DNA from: Microbacterium testaceum
GTDB taxonomy: Bacteria > Actinomycetota > Actinomycetes > Actinomycetales > Microbacteriaceae
Length of the DNA stretch: 64,000 nt
NCBI RefSeq assembly: GCF_006539145.1
Contig: NZ_BJML01000002.1
Span: 62,001 to 126,000, forward strand
Direction: 5' to 3'
Shown here: in pieces, positions 54,572 through 62,510 of the stretch
Numbering within the stretch: position 1 is the first letter of the stretch
How the letters are laid out: each line of letters begins with the position of its first letter
The notes under the pieces: model-generated
Told to the model about the DNA's origin: nothing
Seen by the model: only the letters and a program-made list of their open reading frames with translations
Database searches by the model: none
Program-made: the position numbers and the translations under genes

Positions 54572-54889
54572 TTACTTCTGGTGTCGGCTCTCGCGCACGG
54601 CGACGTTCTCCGTCTCGGCGAACTCGCCGGCCACCGTCGCCGTGTCCTGGGCGAGTTCCTCGACGGAGGTCGCGAGCTGCGCGGTGAACGCGCGGGCGGC
54701 CTCGGCTGCCGGCAAGTAGTTCGCGTCGTACGACTCTTTGAAGTCGCCGTCGCCCGCCGCGCTCGGATAACGGGATGCCAGCTGCTCGACGGTCGCGGAC
54801 AGACCCCGCACCCGGCTGTGGAGGGCGCTGATCCGTCGCGCGCTCTGACGCATCCGGTCGGGGTCGGCGGCGAAGCGGTCATCGCTCAT
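54572..54889 (-). CDS. EspC/WXG100-like small helical protein
   Basis: This 105-residue all-helical protein (MSDDRFAADPDRMRQSARRI start) has the pattern of EspC-type or ESX substrate-like proteins of the WXG100 superfamily, although a WxG turn is not present. It is expected to be co-secreted with, or to chaperone, the giant protein encoded 57 bp downstream. Its start overlaps the YbaB-like gene end by 11 bases. Confidence 0.8.
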   Translation of the reverse strand: MSDDRFAADPDRMRQSARRISALHSRVRGLSATVEQLASRYPSAAGDGDFKESYDANYLPAAEAARAFTAQLATSVEELAQDTATVAGEFAETENVAVRESRHQK

Positions 54890-55280
54890 GGCGACCGCCC
54901 TGCAGCTGGTCGACCATGGTCTGCATCATGGCCGTCATCTCATCCGCGGTCGGCAGTCCCGCCGCGGGATCGAGGCCGTCCGGTCCGCCCTCGGCGAGAA
55001 GAAGCCGACCGCGCTCCTGAACCTCGCGCTGCGCCTGCGCGACGACGGCGACGATCTTGGCGCACAGTTCTTTCGGTGCGAGCTCGCGCCACGACTGGCC
55101 GGTCATCCGCAGATCGGTGAGCACACCTCGCGCATCCACCGTGGCGCTCAGCACACGGTCCTTCGACGTCGCGGTCGCCGTCAGCGCGTCGATGTCGGCG
55201 GCGCGGGCGGCGAGATCGGCGTGCGTCTGGCGCACTTCCGTCATCATCTGCTCGATGTCGTCTCCGGTGAACTGCATCAT
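54879..55280 (-). CDS. YbaB/EbfC-family protein
   Basis: This 133-residue protein has a helix-strand-helix layout of the YbaB/EbfC nucleoid-associated family: ATATSKDRVLSATVDARGVLTDL is the central beta region. YbaB paralogues inside actinobacterial T7SS loci are common, and their role (DNA binding or a structural role in secretion) is not settled. It starts at ATG 55280, overlapping the PPE-like stop; a second ATG at 55277 is equally possible. Confidence 0.85.
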   Translation of the reverse strand: MMQFTGDDIEQMMTEVRQTHADLAARAADIDALTATATSKDRVLSATVDARGVLTDLRMTGQSWRELAPKELCAKIVAVVAQAQREVQERGRLLLAEGGPDGLDPAAGLPTADEMTAMMQTMVDQLQGGRHER

Positions 55281-58200
55281 GATCCCTTCTGCTGCGCCAC
55301 CGCAGCCTCTTCGGACGCGCCGGACTCGGCGCGCCTGCCCGCGACGGGCGCGCGTCCGGCAGCCACACCGGCCGGGACGTGCGCCGGTTGCACCGGCTCG
55401 CGCTCCTCGCCGAGGCCGACGACCCCGTTGCCGTCCACGTTGGTCGTGCCCCAGACGGACTCGTCTTCGGCGAGCCAGGTGTTGCGTTCCCGGTCGCGGT
55501 CCCGCGACGCCTGCGCCTGCGGCGACATGGGCATCATCGGCATCCCTCCGCCGCCCATCCCTCCGCCGCCGGCCGCGCCGCCGTTGACGGCTCCGTTACC
55601 GCCCGCACCGCCGCCCGCGGCGAAGTCGTCCTGACCGCGGACGCCGTCGGTCGCGCCCCAGGTGTCTCCGCCGGCGCCGCCGCCGGGGGCGCCGAAGGAC
55701 GCGGCGTCGCCCGCTCCGCCGCCTGAGCCGGCGATGCCCGAGCCGGCGTCCCCGAGCATGCCGGCCCCGCCGACGCCTCCGCCGGGCGAGTATCCGCCAC
55801 CGCCGACGTTCGGGAGGTCGCTCGCGCCACCGCTGCCCCCGAAGCCCGCACCGCCGCCCGCGGCGAAATCGCTCGCGTCCGCGCCGACACCGGGGGTGAG
55901 ATCCACTCCTCGTCCGGGCGACCAGTCGAAGCCGGCGCCGCCGTCCTGCCCGATACCGGCACCGCCACCGGCCGCCCAGTCGTCCCCGGCGCCACCGCCA
56001 CCGGGAAGCCAGTCGGAGCCCGCACCGGCACCAGCGCCCGAGCCCGCACCGCCCGTCGACCAGTCAGAACCCACGCCGGCACCGACACCGACGCCATCAC
56101 CGAAACCGGCACCGCCACCGCCCGTCGACCAGTCCGAGCCGGAACCACCCGCACCCGCACCGCCCGTCGACCAGTCTGAGCCGGAACCACCCGCACCCGC
56201 ACCGCCCGACGACCAATCAGAACCCGCACCGACACCATCGCCGAAGTCGGCACCGCCACCGCCGGTCGACCAGTCCGCCCCGGAGCCCGCCGCACCGCCG
56301 GAACCCGCGCCGAGGTCGTTCCCGAACCCGGCTCCCCCGGTCGACCAGTCTGCGCCGACACCGCCCGACGCCCCGTCGGAGCCGACACCGACACCGGCAG
56401 AACCCGCACCGGCAGCGCCGCCCACGCCCGAGCCGCTGCCGCCCGACGCCCAGTCGGAGCCGAGACCGTCCGCGCCGCCGGAATCCGCACCGACGTCGTT
56501 GCCGAACCCGGCGCCGCCCGTCGACCAATCGGAGTCCGTGCTGCCGGCGCCCGTGCCGACGCCACTTCCGAGACCCGCACCGCCGGCGGTCGCTCCGGGG
56601 GCCGTCCAGCCGGCACCGCCGCCGGCGCCCGCGCCCGAAGACCCGAGATCGGGAAGGGCGGCTCCCGGCGCCGACGTCGATCCGTTCACACCGGCGCCGC
56701 CTCCGGACTCGGTGGGGGCCGTGAGCCCGGCGAAGTCCGCCGCCGGTTCGTCGAGGTCGGGCATGGTCACGTCGTCCGGAATCAGCGAAGCCCCGTCGTC
56801 GTAGGCACCGTCGCTCGTCCCGGGTCGTCGGCCGGCTGATCCGCTGTTGGTCCCGCGCGCGCCGCCGAAGCCACCCCCGCCGCCCCCGGGTGTGCCCACG
56901 ACACCCACGCCACCGATACCCTGACCACTCCCGACATCGCCGGTGGACCACGAGCCGGTCCCCGCGCCGCCGCCTGCGCCTTCTGCGCCGAACCCGCGCA
57001 CGCCGCCGGATCCGGACCCGCCGAAGGCACCGGCGCCGCCCGGACCCGTACCGTCGCCGACTGCGCCGAAGCCGCCATCGACACCGGCTCCGCCCGCCGA
57101 GCCCGCGCCCCCACCGCCGACTCCCGCTGCCGCACCGCCGCCGGCACCACCGGGACCGGAACCGAAGACCCCGTCGCCGTTGCCCGAGGCACCCGCGCCG
57201 CCGCCGGGACCGGAACCGAAAACCCCGTCGCCGTTGCCCGAGGCACCCGCGCCGCCGCCGGGACCGGAACCGAAAACCCCGTCGCCATTACCCGAGGCAC
57301 CCGCGCCGCCACCCGGACCATCGCCGAACACACCGTCGCCGTTACCCGAGGCACCGCCACCGCCCCCGCCCGAGCCGTCCCCGCCTACTCCGTTCCCTCC
57401 CGGGTAGAGAAGAGACGGGTCCTCCGGCATCGCGGTCGGATCCTGCATCTGCTTGAGAGCCCGCAACGACGATCGCATGGCCGTCTCGAGGGTCTGCTGT
57501 GCCGCGTAGACCTCGGCCGCGGCCGTCGCGAGGACGTCGCGCACGGACTGCGAGATCGCGCGGTTGATGGGGCCGTACGTCGACGGGCTCCGTAGATCTC
57601 CACCGACGCCGGTGAACCCCGGCGGGGCGAGCTGTGCGCGGTCGCCCCAGGTGTAGGCGGCGAAGACGCCCTTGGCATGTTCGACCGACATGCCGTTGCG
57701 TCCCTTCGCCCCGGCGCGCCAGGCGCGGTCGGCTTCCTCGATGTACCGGACGATGTCCTCCATCACCGCCGACTTGGCCTGCGCCGCACGATTGGCGATG
57801 GCCTCCTGGTGTTGGTTCCACGTGTTCTGCACGGATGTCTCGAAGGTGCGTACCGCCTCGGCCACGGTCCGCAGGTTGGCCCCGACGCCGCCGTCATCGG
57901 TGAGCTGGCGGTGCAGGGAGGCGAGTGATTTCTGCTGTGCGGTGAGCTGCGCCAGCAGGGCCGTCGCCGCCGAGCCGCGGATGGACGAGTCCTCTGCACC
58001 GAGCGCCGTCGCGCGCGCGGAGATCTCCTCGGCGTTCTGCCCGATCACCGACGTGAACGTCTCGAACAGGGCGGCCGCCGTATCGGATCGCCGGGCGCTG
58101 AGCCCCGGGCCGTTGTCACTGGCCACTTTGGCGACGTTGTTCCTCAGCGCCTGGAAGGCGTCGGCGAAACGGACGCCGGAGTCCGGGTTGTTGATGAGCT

Positions 58201-58480
58201 CGTACGTGCGGACGTTGTCCTCGTAATGGAAGTATCCGTACCGCATGTCCGCCGACCAGTCGTCACGGCCCGCTCCGCCGGGCGTCCCGCCGATCCATCC
58301 GTTCTCGGCGGCCTGCAGCTCGTCGAGCACCGTCGCCAGTCCACTGTCCTCCACACCCGCGACAAGCGCGAGGAGCGCCTCCAACCCCATGTCCCCCGTC
58401 GCGGTGGACCCGCTCGTCGAACCCCCTGCGCCCGTCGCTCCGTGGTCGCCTGAGCCCGTGGTGGTCTCGTCCTCGGCCAT
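55277..58480 (-). CDS. PPE-like protein with long Gly-rich repeat region
   Basis: This 1,067-residue protein has residues about 30-345 as a helical PPE/WXG-like domain (VEDSGLATVLDELQAAENGW, then long amphipathic helices). Residues about 355-960 are Gly/Ala/Ser-rich with GASGNGDGVFGSGPGG and DWSTGGAG repeats, recalling PE_PGRS and PPE-MPTR proteins. The C-terminus has NTWLAEDESVWGTTN, a Trp motif common at the end of T7SS-associated proteins in other actinobacteria. A likely secreted or surface protein. AAGGAG precedes the ATG. Confidence 0.85.
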   Translation of the reverse strand: MAEDETTTGSGDHGATGAGGSTSGSTATGDMGLEALLALVAGVEDSGLATVLDELQAAENGWIGGTPGGAGRDDWSADMRYGYFHYEDNVRTYELINNPDSGVRFADAFQALRNNVAKVASDNGPGLSARRSDTAAALFETFTSVIGQNAEEISARATALGAEDSSIRGSAATALLAQLTAQQKSLASLHRQLTDDGGVGANLRTVAEAVRTFETSVQNTWNQHQEAIANRAAQAKSAVMEDIVRYIEEADRAWRAGAKGRNGMSVEHAKGVFAAYTWGDRAQLAPPGFTGVGGDLRSPSTYGPINRAISQSVRDVLATAAAEVYAAQQTLETAMRSSLRALKQMQDPTAMPEDPSLLYPGGNGVGGDGSGGGGGGASGNGDGVFGDGPGGGAGASGNGDGVFGSGPGGGAGASGNGDGVFGSGPGGGAGASGNGDGVFGSGPGGAGGGAAAGVGGGGAGSAGGAGVDGGFGAVGDGTGPGGAGAFGGSGSGGVRGFGAEGAGGGAGTGSWSTGDVGSGQGIGGVGVVGTPGGGGGGFGGARGTNSGSAGRRPGTSDGAYDDGASLIPDDVTMPDLDEPAADFAGLTAPTESGGGAGVNGSTSAPGAALPDLGSSGAGAGGGAGWTAPGATAGGAGLGSGVGTGAGSTDSDWSTGGAGFGNDVGADSGGADGLGSDWASGGSGSGVGGAAGAGSAGVGVGSDGASGGVGADWSTGGAGFGNDLGAGSGGAAGSGADWSTGGGGADFGDGVGAGSDWSSGGAGAGGSGSDWSTGGAGAGGSGSDWSTGGGGAGFGDGVGVGAGVGSDWSTGGAGSGAGAGAGSDWLPGGGGAGDDWAAGGGAGIGQDGGAGFDWSPGRGVDLTPGVGADASDFAAGGGAGFGGSGGASDLPNVGGGGYSPGGGVGGAGMLGDAGSGIAGSGGGAGDAASFGAPGGGAGGDTWGATDGVRGQDDFAAGGGAGGNGAVNGGAAGGGGMGGGGMPMMPMSPQAQASRDRDRERNTWLAEDESVWGTTNVDGNGVVGLGEEREPVQPAHVPAGVAAGRAPVAGRRAESGASEEAAVAQQKGS
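57150..57355. repeat. 54-bp in-frame tandem repeat
   Basis: Four near-identical 54-bp units, each coding for 18 residues (SGNGDGVFGSGPGGGAGA phase), within the Gly-rich gene. High identity between units suggests recent expansion and possible length variation between strains. Confidence 0.85.
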
Positions 58481-58523
58481 GTCGTCTCCTTGTTCGCAGG
58501 GGGTTCTCGGGGTGGGTTCTCGG

Positions 58524-58856
58524 TCAGGCCTGGGCCTGCACCGCGCTCAGATCGTCGGTCTCCTCGAAGAGCTGCTCCGCCTTGTCCAGCTGGTCGCGGA
58601 ACTCGGGCAACGTCTTCTCGGTGAAGGTGTCCGTGAACGAACGCACCTGACCGGCGAGCGCCGAGACGGTGTTGCCGACCTGCGCGGCAGCCTCCCATCG
58701 CGCCTCGACGGGTTGGGCACGCAGATCCGAGCTGATGGCGTAACCGTCCGTGCCGTACAGCGCGTCGTCCGTGGTGGTCTCGACGTCCTGGACCAGCGCC
58801 TTGACCTGCTTGTACTGTTCGCGATCGAAGGCGACGCGGGTGCCGTCATCTGCCAC
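58524..58856 (-). CDS. WXG100-like small protein
   Basis: This 110-residue helical hairpin-type protein has a middle QPVEARWEAAAQVGN region, with W near the turn but no following G. The start is GTG 58856 because GAGAGGAG lies five bases before it. It sits between the Esx pair and the PPE-like gene and may pair with the latter, as PE-type proteins pair with PPE proteins. Confidence 0.8.
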   Translation of the reverse strand: MADDGTRVAFDREQYKQVKALVQDVETTTDDALYGTDGYAISSDLRAQPVEARWEAAAQVGNTVSALAGQVRSFTDTFTEKTLPEFRDQLDKAEQLFEETDDLSAVQAQA

Positions 58857-58878
58857 GATTTCTCCTCTCGTCGGGGTC

Positions 58879-58909
58879 ACGGGGTACCCGCCGACGGCGG
58901 GTACCCCGT
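58879..58909 (-). terminator. Hairpin after the Esx-like gene
   Basis: A 14-bp perfect stem ACGGGGTACCCGCC / GGCGGGTACCCCGT with a 3-base loop starts six bases after the upstream Esx-like stop. Probably partial termination or message stabilisation, giving more of the small Esx proteins than of the large genes downstream. Confidence 0.7.
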
Positions 58910-58914
58910 CGTGC

Positions 58915-59199
58915 TCAGTTGAAGACGGCCGCGCCGCGCACGTCGCCGTCGAAGAACTCCTCGCGAACGCGGATGGCGGCGTTCTTGATGTTGAGGCCCG
59001 CCTGCTGGACCTCCTCGTACTCGACGTTCCAGCGCTGCTGCAGCTCGCCCCACACGGGCAGCGAGCGGCCCCACTGGGCCTCGCCCATCGGGCGGATGGT
59101 GTCGTAGATGTTCTGCAGGATCTGCTCGACCTCCTGGCAGGAGCTGTTGAGCGACTGGTTGGCCACCTCGAACTGGACGAGGTCGACGTTGAAGGACAT
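58915..59199 (-). CDS. WXG100-family (Esx-like) protein
   Basis: This 94-residue protein has the expected size, a helix-turn-helix hairpin and Trp-Gly at the turn (SLPVWGELQQRW). It is encoded directly after a second Esx-like gene, so the two likely form the heterodimer exported by this T7SS. The C-terminal helix carries YEEVQ, which may act in the Y-x-x-x-D/E-type signal region, though the match is loose. Confidence 0.88.
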   Translation of the reverse strand: MSFNVDLVQFEVANQSLNSSCQEVEQILQNIYDTIRPMGEAQWGRSLPVWGELQQRWNVEYEEVQQAGLNIKNAAIRVREEFFDGDVRGAAVFN

Positions 59200-59228
59200 A
59201 GCGTTTTCCTTTCGGGGGGAAGGGGTGA

Positions 59229-59522
59229 TCAGGCCGCGGCGCTGGACGTGGTGGAGTCGTCGGTGTTGGTGCGCTGCGTCAGCAGCGCCTGCACCTGGGT
59301 GTTCAGGACGTCGAGCTTGTTCTTGATGTCGCTGTACTCGCTCTGCCACTCGGTGAGCCGGCGCTGCAGCACGATGCCGGCCTCGGCCCGCGCCGCTGCG
59401 GCCATCGTCTGGGTGGCGTCCTCGACGCGACCGCGGGCGGCCTCCATTGCGGAGACCTGCTCCATCGTGCGGCTGATGATCTGCTGGAGGGTTCCTGCTT
59501 CGAAACCGGTGAGCTGTGCCAT
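59229..59522 (-). CDS. WXG100-like (Esx-like) protein
   Basis: This 97-residue fully helical protein (TLQQIISRTMEQVSAMEAA and LTEWQSEYSDIKNKL) of WXG100 size lacks the WxG turn. It lies 29 bp upstream of the other Esx-like gene, the usual tandem arrangement. Ser/Thr/Ala-rich tail. Confidence 0.82.
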   Translation of the reverse strand: MAQLTGFEAGTLQQIISRTMEQVSAMEAARGRVEDATQTMAAAARAEAGIVLQRRLTEWQSEYSDIKNKLDVLNTQVQALLTQRTNTDDSTTSSAAA

Positions 59523-59606
59523 GACTTTCTCCTTGTTCGGGGGTGATGAGGGGATGAGTTCGAACGAATGGGGACGTGGATACGAAACCTGCGGGCGCCT
59601 CCTCTC

Positions 59607-60881
59607 CTACGTCGCGATCGTGGGGCCTGTCGGCAGGAGCGCGAGCAGCGCTTCCGGCACGGCAGGAGATCGAGAGGCGTCGAGCCCGAGGGCGGATGCC
59701 GTGGCGGTGTCGGCGACGGGGTACTTGGTGCCGTCGTCCGAGACGAGGTACAGGCCGATTCCGCTGACGCCCGGCGCAGCCGCCGTGGCGGCGAGGAGCC
59801 CGGCGCCCGGGGCGACCTCGACGGCCCCGCCTGCCTCGACGAGCGCGGTGGTCTCGACGGACGCGATGGTCGTCCGTCCGTCCGCCCACACCGAGCACGG
59901 CGCCGCATCCGGCGCCATCGGCGTCGGGGGCGTGCGGGGCAGCTCGTCCTGCCACGACGCAGCATCCGCGATCCGCGCCGCGACGAGATCGCGCCGATCG
60001 AGAGCACGCGGCGACGGCAGTCCGGAGGCCGGGGCCGCGGTGAGCAGCGCCGCGACCGTCTCGGTGATGGGCATCAGGCCGCTGGAGGTCACGACGTAGC
60101 GTGACCCGTCGCCCTCGGTATCCATCACCTGCCCGAGCGTGGTCCCTTGCCCGGCGATCTCCGGTCCGACCCCGCCGAGCGTCAGAGGCGACAGGTCGAG
60201 GTCGCGACCATCGGGGATGGTGTCCAACCACGCGGGCTCGACCGGGGTGGCCTGCGTCGGCTCGAAGCCGATCGCGCGCGCGGCCCAGGCCTCCTCGACG
60301 CGAGAGCGCACCCCGTCCCAGAGGAGCCACAGCTGGCCACCCGATGTCACGAGCGCTCCCTCACCGTCGCCCAGGGGCGTGGTCCGCGGCGCTCCGCCGA
60401 TCGTCAGAGACGTCGTTCCGTCGGCAGCGCACGCGGTCCAGGTCGGCGCGGGCGACGAGGCGGACGGGAGTTCGTCAGGCAGACCCTCGACGCCCACCGC
60501 GCGGCCCCGGGGCATGGACGCGAGGTCCGCACTCGAGACGCGGACGACGGACGGCGGTCCCCCGACGAGAAGGGCGGCGGATGCCAGATTCATGACGGGG
60601 TGGAGCACGTCGTCGATGAGCACGTAGCGGCTACCGGTGGTCTCATCGACGAGGAGCGCGCCGCGCTGCTCGCGCCAGCTGTCGTTCGTCGTGAACAGGA
60701 ACAGGTTGAGGACGACCACGACCACGATTGCGGCCGCCGCGACGGCGGCGCCGATCCCCATGCCGGTCGACGTGCGCCGCAGCGGACGATCGGGCGAGTC
60801 GGGGTCGGACCGCAGGACCGCCGCCGAGAGACGCCCGCGCAGGAACAGGTGCGCGTCGACGAGATCCCGTCTGCCGTACAT
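59607..60881 (-). CDS. eccB: Type VII secretion membrane protein EccB
   Basis: This 424-residue protein has a short cytoplasmic N-terminus with the EccB start pattern (RRDLVDAHLFLRGRLSAAVL), one membrane helix (about residues 42-65), and a large outer domain made of repeated R-repeat-like units (GSRYVLIDDVLHPVMN and GSRYVVTSSGLMPITE). It is part of the ESX core complex with EccC, EccD and EccE. AGGAG precedes the ATG. The 84-bp gap to the Esx pair shows nothing specific. Confidence 0.93.
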   Translation of the reverse strand: MYGRRDLVDAHLFLRGRLSAAVLRSDPDSPDRPLRRTSTGMGIGAAVAAAAIVVVVVLNLFLFTTNDSWREQRGALLVDETTGSRYVLIDDVLHPVMNLASAALLVGGPPSVVRVSSADLASMPRGRAVGVEGLPDELPSASSPAPTWTACAADGTTSLTIGGAPRTTPLGDGEGALVTSGGQLWLLWDGVRSRVEEAWAARAIGFEPTQATPVEPAWLDTIPDGRDLDLSPLTLGGVGPEIAGQGTTLGQVMDTEGDGSRYVVTSSGLMPITETVAALLTAAPASGLPSPRALDRRDLVAARIADAASWQDELPRTPPTPMAPDAAPCSVWADGRTTIASVETTALVEAGGAVEVAPGAGLLAATAAAPGVSGIGLYLVSDDGTKYPVADTATASALGLDASRSPAVPEALLALLPTGPTIAT

Positions 60882-60936
60882 GTCGTCTCTCCTTTCCTGC
60901 CGTCATCTCGACCACGGCCGAACGGCCGAGGATGGT

Positions 60937-62418
60937 TCACACGATGTCCGCGATCCAATCGAAGAGACCCGCCACGGCGAGCATCAGACCGGGCACGGCG
61001 ATGGCGCAGCACCAGTGCAGGACGTCGCCGGCTCGCCCCCAGGTCGGTGCGAGACGCGTGCGCGGAAGCACCAGGGCCAGCACGCACGCGTGGCCGGCGA
61101 CGACGATCAGCAGGAGGACCGAGAGGACCTGCCAGACCGGGTCGAGGACCGCGGCCTGCGCGACACCGAGCACCGCCGCCGGCAGAGCGGCGGCGACGAG
61201 CACCGCACCGCGTTGCAGCGTCGCGTGCAGCTCTCTCGCCTGCAGCGCGACCGCCACGCTTGCGGCGACCGTCAGGGCCACGCAGGTCCACTCGCGCACC
61301 AGCGCGAGGTCGATCAGCGCCGCACACAGCAGGGCGGCCCAGGCGACCCACAGGGCGGTGGCCGTCTGGTGCGCGACCGTCGCGCGCCGCTGCACGTCGT
61401 CGGCCGGGACGGCGTCCAGGCCGGTCTGGAACTCCGCCGTCGACAGCGGCACGGAATCGACGGCGAGTCCGCCGATCCACGCGGCGAGCCCCGGGATGCC
61501 GCGCGCCAGACCGAGCGCGAGGACCACGAGGATCGCCGCCGCGGCGGCCAGGTCGAGACCGAGCACGAGCGGCAGAGACAGGGCGGAGACCGCCAACATG
61601 GCCGCGCCCGTCGAGGCCAACAGCACGGGACGGACGCCGCCGCGGGCGTAGGCCGCCGCGCCCGCCGCGACCCCCCACAGGGCGGCTCCCGCCGTGAGGA
61701 TCGCCGGCGCAGACGCCTCGGCGCCGGGGAACAGGGCGGCGGGCACCGTCGCGCCCGCGACGCCGGCTGCGGTCACGCCCACACCGGTCAGGACCGCCCC
61801 CATCGGGTCGTCCCACAGCCGCCCGACGAGGACTCCCGCGGCGAGCAGCACCAGGGCGAGCGCCCCCGCCATGATGGGGGCGATCGTGCCGGCGCCGCCG
61901 GCGATGACGACGGCCGCCGAAGAGGCGACCACGGTCGCGGCCAGAGCCGATCGGCGCGTCGACCTGGACGACCAGTCGTCATCGCGCGCATCGAGCACCG
62001 ACTGCACGCCGTCGACGACGTCGTCATACTGCGCCGGGGCGAGTGCGGCCGCGCGCGGGCGCAAGAACAGCACGTCGCCGTCGAGGAGCCCCGCGGATGC
62101 CGTACCCAGGTCTTCGTCGAGCGGCGCGTGGCCGAGGCGTTGCAGGACCCACCCCCCGTGGTCGAGGCCCCGTGTCGCGAGCGACGGGTCGAGATGGCCC
62201 ACGATCGTCGGCAGCAACTCCGCGATCGGGATGTGCGACGGGACGGCGAGCTCGACGCGGGAGGTCGGTCCGACCACGCTGAGGCGGCACATGTCGCCGG
62301 TGCTCGCGGCGACGAAGGGCTCCTCGGCCCGCCGGTGATCCTCTGCCGTGCCGGGTGCTGTGCGCTGATCGAGCGTGGTCATGCACTGCACACGCGCCGA
62401 GACGAGGCGAGGGTTCAT
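60937..62418 (-). CDS. eccD: Type VII secretion integral membrane protein EccD
   Basis: This 493-residue protein has an N-terminal ubiquitin-like domain (CRLSVVGPTSRVELAVPSHI; DGDVLFLRP) and about eleven membrane helices, the EccD fold. It forms the bulk of the ESX membrane channel. ATG 62418 or ATG 62382 could be used; neither has a clear ribosome site. It is first in the minus-strand operon and divergent from eccC. Confidence 0.92.
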   Translation of the reverse strand: MNPRLVSARVQCMTTLDQRTAPGTAEDHRRAEEPFVAASTGDMCRLSVVGPTSRVELAVPSHIPIAELLPTIVGHLDPSLATRGLDHGGWVLQRLGHAPLDEDLGTASAGLLDGDVLFLRPRAAALAPAQYDDVVDGVQSVLDARDDDWSSRSTRRSALAATVVASSAAVVIAGGAGTIAPIMAGALALVLLAAGVLVGRLWDDPMGAVLTGVGVTAAGVAGATVPAALFPGAEASAPAILTAGAALWGVAAGAAAYARGGVRPVLLASTGAAMLAVSALSLPLVLGLDLAAAAAILVVLALGLARGIPGLAAWIGGLAVDSVPLSTAEFQTGLDAVPADDVQRRATVAHQTATALWVAWAALLCAALIDLALVREWTCVALTVAASVAVALQARELHATLQRGAVLVAAALPAAVLGVAQAAVLDPVWQVLSVLLLIVVAGHACVLALVLPRTRLAPTWGRAGDVLHWCCAIAVPGLMLAVAGLFDWIADIV

Positions 62419-62510
62419 CGTGGCGGCGCGACGTCGGCGGCGTCGCGATGAACCCCGCGCGGGGGGACAGCCGTGGAAGGGGTGACGCACATGCAGCGAG
62501 GAGAGCCGAC
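62419..62510. promoter_or_regulatory. Divergent promoter region of eccD and eccC
   Basis: A 92-bp gap between divergent core genes must hold both promoters. I see only the GAGGAGA ribosome site of eccC and no clear -10/-35 boxes; the sequence is very GC-rich. A 7-codon minicistron (62491-62514) ends overlapping the eccC start (ATGA). Confidence 0.5.
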
